Positions 55,937 through 64,000 of a DNA stretch of 64,000 bases are shown here, piece after piece; position 1 is the first letter of the stretch, and each line of letters starts with the position of its first letter. Source of the DNA: Synechocystis salina LEGE 00031 (lineage in GTDB: Bacteria; Cyanobacteriota; Cyanobacteriia; Cyanobacteriales; Microcystaceae); assembly GCF_015207985.1 (NCBI RefSeq), contig NZ_JADEVV010000001.1, positions 62,001-126,000 of the forward strand. Direction: 5' to 3'. A program made the translations under genes and the position numbers. Under the pieces are notes generated by a model. The model did not search any database. It had not been told where the DNA came from and saw only the letters and a program-made list of their open reading frames with translations.

Positions 55937-58423
55937 ATGCACAAGAAATCAAAGGCCCAATTGCAGGATTATCTCAAGGATTTAACCGCAATGGGGGACG
56001 CTTCATCAGAGCAGATGGAGCCTAACCAGGATGGCCACCAGGGGGAAACAACGGAGACCAGCAGTCCCGCCCCAAAGAAAAGGTTATCTTTGCCCAATCT
56101 ATCTCCCCCGGCGATCGCCAGTCCTAATGGAGCATCGGGGTTAGATAACGTCCCCTCCCCGGGCCTTAGTGACCAGAACAATATGAGTGCCCTGCCGCTG
56201 AATGGCCATGACCAATCTCTGGCAGAGGAAGAGCAAGCCAAAGGTAGTGTCCGGAGTAAGCGCTGGCTCTGGTTGGGAAGCATATTGGTGCTGTTGCTGG
56301 GGGGCACGGCCCTAACTTTGCCCAGGGCTCTGGAAATGGTGAACGGCTGGCGACAGGAAGCCCAACTCAAAGCCTACGAGCAGGAACAACATCAAGATTC
56401 CGAAGTGCTGAGGCTGGCTCTGTTAACCCCGGAGCAACGGCGGGGCCGGTTGGAGGCGATCGCCAATCAGCAAGAACTGTCTTTAGAAAGGAGTAGGGCT
56501 CGATTTTTGTTAGCAGGGGATTTACTGGCCAAGTTTGAGGGAGGCCCTGCCATCCGGGTTTTGGACGGATTGGAAGTGCAATATCCAGTGTTAGCGCCCT
56601 ATATTTTGCTGATGCGGGGCCGGGGCTATCAATTAAGTAACGAAAATGACCAGGCAGAAGCTACCTGGCAAAGTATTTTAGACCAATATCCCGATTCCCC
56701 CGTAGTGGTCAATGCCCTGGAAAATTTGGGTAGTTTGGATCAAGCCTATTGGCAACAGGCGATCGCCGACCATCCGGGCCATCCCCGCACCCTCGCTATT
56801 CTCCACCAGCAATTGCAAAGTGCGCCCGACTCCTTGGCAATCCAACAGCAAATTTTGCAAAATCATCCCACCGATGGCCGCACCGCCGCTGTGATCGATG
56901 ACCTCCAAGCCAACCACCAAGAACATTTAACCCCAGAGGACTGGCAAGCCATGGGGGATAATTTTTGGTATCGTCGCATCTATAACCAGGCGATCGCCCC
57001 CTACCAAAAGGCCCCCAGCAATGCCCGCAATCTTTACCGTTTAGCCCGGGCCCAACAAATTAGCAAGCTGGACAAGGAAGCCCAAGAAAATTACCGTCAA
57101 TTAATTGCCACCTATCCCGACAGTCCGGAAACGGCCCTAGCCTTACGACGTTTAGCAGAAATGGTTCCACCCAGGGAAGGGGTGCAATATCTACAGCAGT
57201 TAGAGCAACAATTTCCTGACCAAGGGGCCTCTGCCCTGGCCGCCAAGATAGATCTGCTGGCGAAATTTGATGCTAACCAAGCCCAACAGGCCCGGCAAAC
57301 CCTACTGCAAAAGTATCCCAACTCCGATGCCGCCGCTAATTATCGTTGGCGCCAGGCCCAGGAGTTTGCCAAAGCCGGTAATTACACCGAAGCTTGGCGC
57401 TGGGCTAAGGAAATTGCCAACCAAAATCCCCAGAGTGACGTTACCCCCAAAGCCATTTTTTGGATCGGTAAATGGGCCCAGCAACTAGGGCGATCGGCCG
57501 ATTCTAAGACCGCTTTTGAAACAGTCCTGGCTAAATATCCCCAGTCCTACTACGCTTGGCGATCGGCAGTGTTACTGGGCTGGCAGGTGGGGGACTTTAA
57601 CTCCGTACGTTTTCTCAATCCCCCGGTGACGGTGCCGGACCAACGGCCCTTACCTCCGGCCGGTTCCCCCACTTTTCGGGAGCTATATCGTCTGGCCCAA
57701 GACCAAGAGGCGATCGAATTATTTGACGCAGAAATTCGAGCTAGGGCAGAAGGGGAAACAGTACCAGAGCTAACGGTCAATGAAGGTTTTACGGAAGCGT
57801 TGCTTAAACTGACCCAACAGGAATATTTACAGGGCATCAACCAAGTGTTGAATTTGCGTAATCCCGAGGACCCAGAACAGAGAAAACAGTGGGAAGAACT
57901 GCGGGGCACTAGGGATTATTGGCAAACCCTCTTCCCCTTTCCCTACCAAAAGTTAATTTTTGAGTGGTCGGAAAAACGCCAGGTGAATCCCTTTTTGGTC
58001 ACGGCCTTAATTCGTCAGGAATCCCGTTTTGAAAAGGATATCCAATCTCCCGTGGGTGCAACGGGGTTAATGCAAGTGATGCCTGCCACAGCAGAATGGA
58101 TTGCCCCCCAAATTGGTTTGCAGGAATATTCCCTCACCGATCCCACCGATAACGTCAATATGGGCACCTGGTATTTTGACCACACTCATAAAACCTATAA
58201 CAATAATTCGGCCCTGGCAGTGGCCAGCTACAATGCCGGGCCGGGCAATGTGGCCAAATGGTTACAGGAATTTAATAACGCTGACCCTGACCTTTTTGTA
58301 GAGCGCATTCCCTTTGCAGAAACTAAGGGTTATGTGGAGGCAGTGTTTGGCAATTACTGGAATTATTTACGCATTTATGACCCCGATGTGGAGAAACTGA
58401 TGGGGCAGGTGGGAGGTCGTTAA
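55937..58423 (+). CDS. slt: Soluble lytic transglycosylase (SLT)
   Basis: From ATG 55937 (MHKKSKAQLQDYLKDL) the product is 828 residues; GTG 55913 is an alternative. An acidic, low-complexity N-terminus leads to one membrane helix near 112-130 (WLWLGSILVLLLGGTALTL), so the enzyme is membrane-anchored. A long helical TPR-like region (about 150-640) forms the ring. The C-terminal SLT domain has the catalytic Glu in RQESRF, then GATGLMQVMPATA and SYNAGPGN. It cleaves peptidoglycan glycan strands. Confidence 0.9.
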   Translation: MHKKSKAQLQDYLKDLTAMGDASSEQMEPNQDGHQGETTETSSPAPKKRLSLPNLSPPAIASPNGASGLDNVPSPGLSDQNNMSALPLNGHDQSLAEEEQAKGSVRSKRWLWLGSILVLLLGGTALTLPRALEMVNGWRQEAQLKAYEQEQHQDSEVLRLALLTPEQRRGRLEAIANQQELSLERSRARFLLAGDLLAKFEGGPAIRVLDGLEVQYPVLAPYILLMRGRGYQLSNENDQAEATWQSILDQYPDSPVVVNALENLGSLDQAYWQQAIADHPGHPRTLAILHQQLQSAPDSLAIQQQILQNHPTDGRTAAVIDDLQANHQEHLTPEDWQAMGDNFWYRRIYNQAIAPYQKAPSNARNLYRLARAQQISKLDKEAQENYRQLIATYPDSPETALALRRLAEMVPPREGVQYLQQLEQQFPDQGASALAAKIDLLAKFDANQAQQARQTLLQKYPNSDAAANYRWRQAQEFAKAGNYTEAWRWAKEIANQNPQSDVTPKAIFWIGKWAQQLGRSADSKTAFETVLAKYPQSYYAWRSAVLLGWQVGDFNSVRFLNPPVTVPDQRPLPPAGSPTFRELYRLAQDQEAIELFDAEIRARAEGETVPELTVNEGFTEALLKLTQQEYLQGINQVLNLRNPEDPEQRKQWEELRGTRDYWQTLFPFPYQKLIFEWSEKRQVNPFLVTALIRQESRFEKDIQSPVGATGLMQVMPATAEWIAPQIGLQEYSLTDPTDNVNMGTWYFDHTHKTYNNNSALAVASYNAGPGNVAKWLQEFNNADPDLFVERIPFAETKGYVEAVFGNYWNYLRIYDPDVEKLMGQVGGR

Positions 58424-58505
58424 TCCCGCTTCTACCTAGCTCAGATTCTTGGAATCAGCAATCTTCGGCAAGTTCAATGCTCCCGGCGTTAGATTGGAGG
58501 TCTTA

Positions 58506-58616
58506 ATGGGAGTCTTCTTTGGCAACTCCAAGATCATCAATCTCCCTTGTTCGTCCATTAGAATTGCAATTAGTCAGGCACTCGGGCAAAGTTTTGTCTA
58601 TCTCTATAAGATGTGA
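58506..58616 (+). CDS. Candidate 36-aa peptide with a good ribosome-binding site
   Basis: ATG 58506 stands 5 bases after GGAGG (58496-58500) and opens 36 codons starting MGVFFGNSKIINLPC and ending at TGA 58614. There is no recognised motif. It could be a leader peptide or a chance frame; the ribosome site is the only positive evidence. Confidence 0.3.
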   Translation: MGVFFGNSKIINLPCSSIRIAISQALGQSFVYLYKM

Positions 58617-58664
58617 TTTGCCGATTTCCGCCCGGGAAAATGGGCCCCATTCCCCGCATTTATT

Positions 58665-60506
58665 ATGATCAAACGCTTTTTCCTCACCATTCTGTTCTTT
58701 GCCGGTCTGTGGTTTGCCCTCAACCTCTATCTCCAACACCATGGTTTGGCCCACCGCGGCAATTACGATAGCTTGATCATTAATTTTAAAAATGATATTC
58801 CCACTCAAACCCTAACGGCGGATATTCAAGCCATCGATGAGAAGCTGGAAAAGACGGTGGATTTTAACAGTATTTTTTCCATTAAAAATTATGTTTACAC
58901 CGTTAAGGGCGATGGGGAAGATTTAAAACGTCTGCGCCGATCGCCTTTGACCAAGGAAGTAGACTACATCGAACCCAACTATATCTATCAAGCCCTGGAA
59001 GTTCCCAACGATCCTGAATACAGCAAGCAATGGAATCTCCGGGCGATCGCCATGGAATCGGCCTGGGACCAAAGTAAAGGGGAAGGGGTCACCGTAGCGG
59101 TGATTGACACCGGGGTCACCAGGGTACCGGATTTACGACAAACCCAATTTGTTAGTGGCTACAATTTTGTAGATGACAACCGGGACACCACCGACTACAA
59201 CGGCCATGGCACCCATGTGGCGGGAACCATTGCCCAAGCCACTAATAATGAATACGGCGTCGCAGGTATTGCGCCCAAAGCCAAAATTATGCCCCTGAAA
59301 GTATTGGGAGATAACGGTGGCGGCACGGTGGCGGACATTGCTGAAGCGATTATGTATGCGGCCGATAACGGGGCCAGCGTAATTAACATGAGTTTGGGGG
59401 GGGGCGGTGAAAGCAAGACCTTAGCCGATGCCATTGACTACGCCTACAGCAAAGGGGTGGTAATCATTGCGGCGGCCGGTAATGAAGGACAAAATGCAGC
59501 GGCTTACCCTGGTCGGTACCCGAAGGTGATTAGTGTGGCGGCCACCGATGCCACCGGCAACAAAGCCGAATATTCTAACTATGGGGCTGGGGTGGACATT
59601 GCGGCCCCTGGGGGGAGCACCGACGGCAAAGATGGCAAAATCCTCCAGGAAACCATTGACCCCGATACCAGGGAACCTGTGCTCATGGGCATGCAGGGCA
59701 CTAGCATGGCCGCTCCCCATGTGGCCGGCACGGCAGCACTGATCCAATCCGTCCAACTACAACAGGCCAAAGTGGGTTTATCTTCTGGGGCCGCCGATCG
59801 CCTGACGGTGGCAGAGGTATCGGAACCAGAGGCGGTGTTAAAAATTCTCAAAGCCTCCGCCCGTTCTGTGCCCAACGATAGTCTGAACTACTACGGTGCC
59901 GGCCATGTCAACGCCGGGGAAGCGGTCAAACAGGCCCAACAGGGACAAATTTCCTTCCGGGATTTCATGCGCTGGTTACGGGACAACGGTTACCTCAATC
60001 CCATTTTTTGGTTTGACGGCGGGGCTGTGGCGTTTTTGCCCAAACTAGCCATGGTGTTGGGTTCCTATCTGTTGGTATTCCTGCTGCGGATTTATCTACC
60101 GCTGCAATTTACCTGGCCCTTCAACTGGGGATTAATTTTTGGCAGCTCGGGGCTATTCTTTCTGCAAGGTCTATACATTTTTGACTTGCCCCAATGGCCT
60201 TTCCGAGCCATGGGCAGTGCCCTGCCGGAGTTGGGCAACAGTCTTCCTGGGACTGGTTTGTTAAATCCATTTTTTGCCAGTGCGCTCATTCCCATTGGCT
60301 TGTTGTTGCTATTGCTGGGCAGTCCCAGTGGCAAACAGTGGTCTTTGGGGGTTTGTTTTGGGGTAACTGTCTTTTTATTAACCGCCGCTTTCCTTGGTAC
60401 TCCCCTATGGTTAATCGGCACCGGCACCACGGCGATCGCCTTTTTGGTGGTTAACGCCTTAATTTGCCTGGGACTTGGTTCTTTGGCCGCCAAGGGAGAA
60501 CATTAA
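58665..60506 (+). CDS. Subtilisin-like serine protease with C-terminal membrane region
   Basis: The 613-residue S8 protease has an N-terminal hydrophobic segment (4-22), a propeptide-like region to about 110, and the catalytic triad Asp148 (VAVIDTG), His181 (NGHGTHVAGT) and Ser347 (GTSMAAPHVAG), with oxyanion Asn273 (AAGNEG). After about residue 450 come four to five membrane helices, which is unusual for the family; the protease is expected to sit outside the membrane and to be held there. Substrates are unknown. Confidence 0.9.
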   Translation: MIKRFFLTILFFAGLWFALNLYLQHHGLAHRGNYDSLIINFKNDIPTQTLTADIQAIDEKLEKTVDFNSIFSIKNYVYTVKGDGEDLKRLRRSPLTKEVDYIEPNYIYQALEVPNDPEYSKQWNLRAIAMESAWDQSKGEGVTVAVIDTGVTRVPDLRQTQFVSGYNFVDDNRDTTDYNGHGTHVAGTIAQATNNEYGVAGIAPKAKIMPLKVLGDNGGGTVADIAEAIMYAADNGASVINMSLGGGGESKTLADAIDYAYSKGVVIIAAAGNEGQNAAAYPGRYPKVISVAATDATGNKAEYSNYGAGVDIAAPGGSTDGKDGKILQETIDPDTREPVLMGMQGTSMAAPHVAGTAALIQSVQLQQAKVGLSSGAADRLTVAEVSEPEAVLKILKASARSVPNDSLNYYGAGHVNAGEAVKQAQQGQISFRDFMRWLRDNGYLNPIFWFDGGAVAFLPKLAMVLGSYLLVFLLRIYLPLQFTWPFNWGLIFGSSGLFFLQGLYIFDLPQWPFRAMGSALPELGNSLPGTGLLNPFFASALIPIGLLLLLLGSPSGKQWSLGVCFGVTVFLLTAAFLGTPLWLIGTGTTAIAFLVVNALICLGLGSLAAKGEH

Positions 60507-60614
60507 CGGATGGGAGCAGAAAAAATCCCCCCATCGCCAAGGATTAGAGGCAGCGGGGGAAATGATAAGCTAGCAAAGGCTTGATTTTACAAAGAATTTT
60601 TATTAGGAGTAATA

Positions 60615-61667
60615 ATGACAGAAGCAAATGATTTGCCCTACCTTCTGCGGGTAGCCAGGGGCGAAGTAGTTAAGCGTCCCCCGGTGTGGATGATGCGCCA
60701 GGCTGGCCGTTATATGAAAGTTTATCGAGATCTGCGGGATAAATATCCAAGCTTCCGGGAGCGGTCAGAAAATCCAGACTTGGCCATCGAAATCTCCCTC
60801 CAGCCCTGGCGAGCCTTCCAACCCGATGGGGTGATCATGTTTTCCGACATTCTAACCCCTCTGCCTGGCATTGGCATTCCCTTTGACATTGTGGAAAGTA
60901 AAGGGCCCATTATTGACCCTCCCATCCGCACCCAAGCCCAGGTGGATCAACTCCATCCCCTAGATCCTGAATCCAGCCTGCCCTTCATCAAAACCATACT
61001 AGGGACTTTACGGCAGGAAGTGGGAAACCAATCCACCGTGTTGGGTTTTGTCGGTGCTCCCTGGACCCTCGCGGCCTACGCCATTGAAGGCAAAAGCTCC
61101 AAAGATTACAAAGTAATTAAGCAAATGGCCTTTTCTGAACCGGCCATTCTTCACAGCTTCCTCGATAAAATTGCCGAGGCGATCGCCGTTTATGTTCGTT
61201 ACCAAATCGACTGCGGTGCCCAACTGGTGCAATTATTCGATTCCTGGGCTGGTCAACTAAGCCCCCAAGACTACGACACCTTTGCCCTGCCCTATCAGCA
61301 AAAAGTAGTCAAGCTGGTTAAGGAAACCCACCCAGATACACCGTTAATTCTTTACATCAGCGGTAGTGCCGGCATTCTGGAACGCATGGGTAAATCCGGG
61401 GTGGACATTGTCAGTGTGGACTGGACTGTGGACATGGCCGACGCCCGCCAACGCCTGGGTCAAGCCATGAAAGTACAGGGCAATATGGACCCCGGTGTCT
61501 TGTTTGGTTCTCAAGACTTTATCAAAGAACGGATTTTAGATACTGTGCGCAAAGCGGGCCAGGGGGGGCATATTTTCAACCTCGGCCATGGTGTTTTGGT
61601 GGGTACCCCAGAGGATAATGTCCGCTTCTTCTTTGAAACGGCTAAGCAAGTGGACCAATTGCTGTAA
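60615..61667 (+). CDS. hemE: Uroporphyrinogen decarboxylase
   Basis: HemE converts uroporphyrinogen III to coproporphyrinogen III for haem and chlorophyll. The 350-residue protein shows [19 protein letters not shown] (the substrate-site Arg pair), the Asp in [20 protein letters not shown], and [23 protein letters not shown] lies 6 bases before the ATG. It follows the protease by 108 bases and ends convergent with the next gene. Confidence 0.97.
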   Translation: MTEANDLPYLLRVARGEVVKRPPVWMMRQAGRYMKVYRDLRDKYPSFRERSENPDLAIEISLQPWRAFQPDGVIMFSDILTPLPGIGIPFDIVESKGPIIDPPIRTQAQVDQLHPLDPESSLPFIKTILGTLRQEVGNQSTVLGFVGAPWTLAAYAIEGKSSKDYKVIKQMAFSEPAILHSFLDKIAEAIAVYVRYQIDCGAQLVQLFDSWAGQLSPQDYDTFALPYQQKVVKLVKETHPDTPLILYISGSAGILERMGKSGVDIVSVDWTVDMADARQRLGQAMKVQGNMDPGVLFGSQDFIKERILDTVRKAGQGGHIFNLGHGVLVGTPEDNVRFFFETAKQVDQLL

Positions 61668-61744
61668 TGACAATTGGTTATTGATATTTGTTTAGTGGTT
61701 TCAATGCTACTTCGCTAAATTAATGCCAGCAACAGATCAAAAAA

Positions 61745-61796
61745 TATCCCCCCTAGCTCCCCTTGATGAGGGGACAAGCCCATAGGCGGGGGGATC
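61745..61796. repeat. Compound hairpin between convergent genes
   Basis: ATCCCCCC at 61746-61753 pairs with GGGGGGAT at 61788-61795; inside, CCCCT at 61759-61763 pairs with AGGGG at 61769-61773. The nested form resembles dispersed palindromic elements of cyanobacterial spacers and could act as a two-way terminator. Confidence 0.55.
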
Positions 61797-61815
61797 AAGA
61801 TTATTCATCATTTGA

Positions 61816-62670
61816 TTATTGCTCGACTCCCACTTGTCGCAGTAGTTGCCACGGCCCCAATTGTTGTAACAACTCCAACTGTTGTTGATTTTTTACCAGT
61901 AAGCCACCGGCAAAACCCAACGCATTAACTTCAATGTCTTGGTAGGATTGCTGGGAACGGGGCACGATCGCCAAAAACTCCCTAGTCATTAACAGATTGT
62001 AGGCGTGGGGTCTCGCTCCCACTGTGGTTTGTAATGACAATTGCTGCAACATATCCCGATAAATTTGGTGGCAAATCTTGCCTCCGTCAGCTTGGTTAAT
62101 CACGTCCATGGTGAGGGGGGCGATCGCCGTTTGGAAGGGTAGTTTTTTTGCTTGAATAAAATGATCAGCCAGGGGAAATTTTTGACTATTTTCCACCAAA
62201 GGAAAGGGAATCCATTGTAAATGACGGTGGGGTTGACTGGCCCCCGCTTTAGGGCCGCTGTTATAAAATACTAATCCTTCTTTTTCTTTTAATACCTGCA
62301 CCGCCGCGGTGAAATCCCCTAGGGTCAAAGGATTTTGTTGATCTTCAAACTCCCGCGTGACAATTAATAAATGTTGATCTACTACCTTGAATTTATTTAG
62401 TAATCCCAAATGGGTCTGGGAAAAATGTCCCACAAATAGATCAGGGTCGTAGGGCAAAAATGGATTAATTTTCTGGCGATGTTGGTGTTCAGTGGTAATT
62501 TTTTTGCGATGGATTTGGGTCAAAATTCGTACTACAAAATTTATTTCTCCTGCCTCCAGGGTAGTTACCGCCGTATTGATGGGTTGGAGGGCACCGGTTT
62601 TGAGGGCGTGGTCACTCTGGGCTAGTAAACGGGGCCACAATTGACCGGGGAGGAGATAGGATTCAGCCAT
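61816..62670 (-). CDS. Ap4A phosphorylase / ATP adenylyltransferase
   Basis: From ATG 62670 (MAESYLLPGQLWPRLLAQSD) the product is 284 residues. GASQPHRHLQWIPFPL contains the HIT-like HxHLQ site (His148 and His150; the second is the likely nucleophile). The N-terminal half has NPFLPYDPDLFVGHFSQTHL, typical of the Apa1/Apa2 family that splits diadenosine tetraphosphate with phosphate. It is convergent with hemE. The catalytic order H-x-H is intact, so activity is expected. Confidence 0.85.
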   Translation of the reverse strand: MAESYLLPGQLWPRLLAQSDHALKTGALQPINTAVTTLEAGEINFVVRILTQIHRKKITTEHQHRQKINPFLPYDPDLFVGHFSQTHLGLLNKFKVVDQHLLIVTREFEDQQNPLTLGDFTAAVQVLKEKEGLVFYNSGPKAGASQPHRHLQWIPFPLVENSQKFPLADHFIQAKKLPFQTAIAPLTMDVINQADGGKICHQIYRDMLQQLSLQTTVGARPHAYNLLMTREFLAIVPRSQQSYQDIEVNALGFAGGLLVKNQQQLELLQQLGPWQLLRQVGVEQ

Positions 62671-62827
62671 GGTGAGGGAAAAATAGGTAACTACGTTCTT
62701 GGCACAGGGCAACAACAATTAACCATTAGCAAAACCCCTGATTATGCCCATGGGGAACACTGCCAAGGGCGAAATTTTGCTGGAGCCGTTCCTTGATCCT
62801 ACACCGCGCAGTGGAGAGCACTACCCG

Positions 62828-63340
62828 TCAAACAACCTGTAAAGACTGATTATCTTCCCAAATGCTACTATCTACATTCAGTTGGCTCAATTTGGTGCGG
62901 GCTAAGTCGGCCCAGAAATTACGGTGGCGGCGATCGCTAAGGTAAATTTGGTCATTATCTTCAGCTTTGCCACACGCTTCAATAAAAAAGTAGGCCAATT
63001 GCTTAGCAGTGATGTCAGAACCGCTAATCTGAAAATGGAAAAGTAAATCCCGTCGTTGGGGGGCGGCAACGTGGGCATAGAGCATGGTGAAATCATGGCT
63101 AGCCCCATGGTCAAACATTTGTGGTCTAGGCATGGATTGATTACCAAAACTATCTGTATTCGTGCCCTTTAGTTGGGAAACTAAGAGTAAATGTCGTAGG
63201 CTTGGGGTCGCGGGCAAAACGCCAGAATAGTACAAAATTAAGGGGGCAGTCAGATTTTGAGAAGCTTTGAAATTCCAATTGGCTTTATCCAGGGGAAAAT
63301 AAGTCAAAAACTGATGCCATTCCGACATAGATGTGGGCAT
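62828..63340 (-). CDS. Conserved hypothetical protein, 170 aa
   Basis: From ATG 63340 (MPTSMSEWHQFLTYFPLDKA) the product is 170 residues; ATG 63328 and TTG 63364 are alternatives. It is soluble, with no signal or membrane segment. FKASQNLTAPLILYYSGVL, HGASHDFTMLYAHVAA and a C-terminal LSDRRHRNFWADLARTKL are the most conserved-looking parts. I do not recognise the family. It is 157 bases upstream of the Ap4A phosphorylase start in the same direction. Confidence 0.6.
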   Translation of the reverse strand: MPTSMSEWHQFLTYFPLDKANWNFKASQNLTAPLILYYSGVLPATPSLRHLLLVSQLKGTNTDSFGNQSMPRPQMFDHGASHDFTMLYAHVAAPQRRDLLFHFQISGSDITAKQLAYFFIEACGKAEDNDQIYLSDRRHRNFWADLARTKLSQLNVDSSIWEDNQSLQVV

Positions 63341-63576
63341 ATTTTTACCAAGAATTTTTGTCAAATCTTGATTTAACTATTGTTTATTTTAGCAATTGTC
63401 TCACCATAGTTGGTGATTAATCCCACCGCTAATCAGACAATGCAATCACTACCGTTTGGAAGAAAACTGACCCTAATCGTCATCATTTCTGCCCTGTAAA
63501 TTGCCTTCACCATTGTCAGTCAAGCCATTCTGCCCTAGGATAACATTCGTCATGAAGCGGAATCCGTGAGGTTGCA

Positions 63577-64000
63577 ATGGGTCATAAATATGATGTCTAT
63601 GGTATGGGAAATGCCCTGGTGGATATGGAATTTGAGGTTACCCCAGAGCAGTTAGCCAGCCTAGGCATTGATAAAGGGGTGATGACCTTGGTGGAAGAAG
63701 CCAGGGAAAATGAACTAATTGCCCAATTGGCCCAACAGCGCGGCAAACAAAGCAGTGGCGGTTCTGCGGCTAATACCCTGGTGGCCCTGGCCCAACTGGG
63801 GGGTACGGGTTTTTACGCCTGCAAAGTGGGCAAGGATGAGGCCGGAGCCTTTTATCTCCAGGATTTGAACGATTGTGGTCTCGATACCAACCCCCACCAT
63901 GAAAGCGCTGGGGAAGGTATTACTGGTAAATGCTTGGTTTTTGTCACCCCCGATGCCGATCGCACCATGAACACCTTTTTGGGGATTAGCGGTAGTTTGT
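63577..64000 (+). CDS. PfkB family carbohydrate/adenosine kinase, N-terminal part
   Basis: ATG 63577 follows GAGG by 6 bases and opens a frame running to the window edge (141 codons). [20 protein letters not shown] and [16 protein letters not shown] carry the first PfkB motif. [20 protein letters not shown] follows as in ribokinase-like sugar kinases and adenosine kinases. The C-terminal ATP site with the catalytic Asp lies outside. It is divergent from the 170-residue gene. Confidence 0.88.
   Translation, partial: MGHKYDVYGMGNALVDMEFEVTPEQLASLGIDKGVMTLVEEARENELIAQLAQQRGKQSSGGSAANTLVALAQLGGTGFYACKVGKDEAGAFYLQDLNDCGLDTNPHHESAGEGITGKCLVFVTPDADRTMNTFLGISGSL

Noticed and set aside
1-64000. Repeated GGCGATCGCC palindromes
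   Set aside because: These are HIP1 sites, common through Synechocystis genomes and spread over genes; they are not an array or a local element.

Overview
The window comes from a cyanobacterium of the Synechocystis type. It carries chlM, the NDH-1 subunits ndhD and ndhF, a 40-residue NdhP-like peptide, rbp1 and the ggt compatible-solute genes, and it is peppered with the HIP1 octamer GCGATCGC, often extended to GGCGATCGCC. Many blocks follow the gene order I remember from Synechocystis sp. PCC 6803: rplK-rplA-rplJ-rplL-aroC, the str operon, chlM-panB-queC-murE, ggtBCD, and hik10-slt-subtilase-hemE. Other segments look like insertions relative to that memory, so I read this as a close relative or variant strain rather than PCC 6803 itself.

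Layout. 1-2.4 kb: ribosomal protein genes with an L10 leader RNA and a strong terminator. 2.4-15.4 kb: housekeeping genes (aroC, gatB, a class A penicillin-binding protein, nnrD, hypB, an LD-carboxypeptidase) mixed with a GIY-YIG protein, a transglutaminase-like membrane protein and a Uma2 nuclease. 15.4-23.4 kb: a complete copper-resistance cluster, copM-copR-copS-copB-copA, with two near-identical CopR-type direct repeats (before copM and before copB). It is bounded on both sides by decayed IS200/IS605-type tnpB tails that face outward. 24-28 kb: a pentapeptide-repeat protein, a small membrane protein and a TRAP-type glutamate transporter. 28.1-30.0 kb: an AT-rich, HIP1-free ATPase plus TOPRIM pair, a candidate anti-phage system, inserted behind the rpsJ terminator. 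30-35 kb: the str operon (rpsL-rpsG-fusA-tufA-rpsJ). 35-45 kb: purD, an RpiB-like isomerase, ndhF/ndhD of the CO2-uptake NDH-1 form, and rbp1. 44.3-48.2 kb: chlM, panB, queC, murE. 50.4-53.6 kb: ggtBCD for osmolyte uptake. 53.6-64 kb: squalene synthase, a sensor kinase, a lytic transglycosylase, a subtilase, hemE, an Ap4A phosphorylase and the start of a PfkB kinase.

The most interesting points are the IS-bounded copper cluster with its paired operators, the ATPase/TOPRIM defence-like pair, a transglutaminase-like protein lacking two catalytic residues, and a predicted hairpin that would mask the ribosome-binding site of rbp1. I saw no rRNA, tRNA or CRISPR array. Gene names from PCC 6803 and family assignments come from memory and motif reading, not from a database search.
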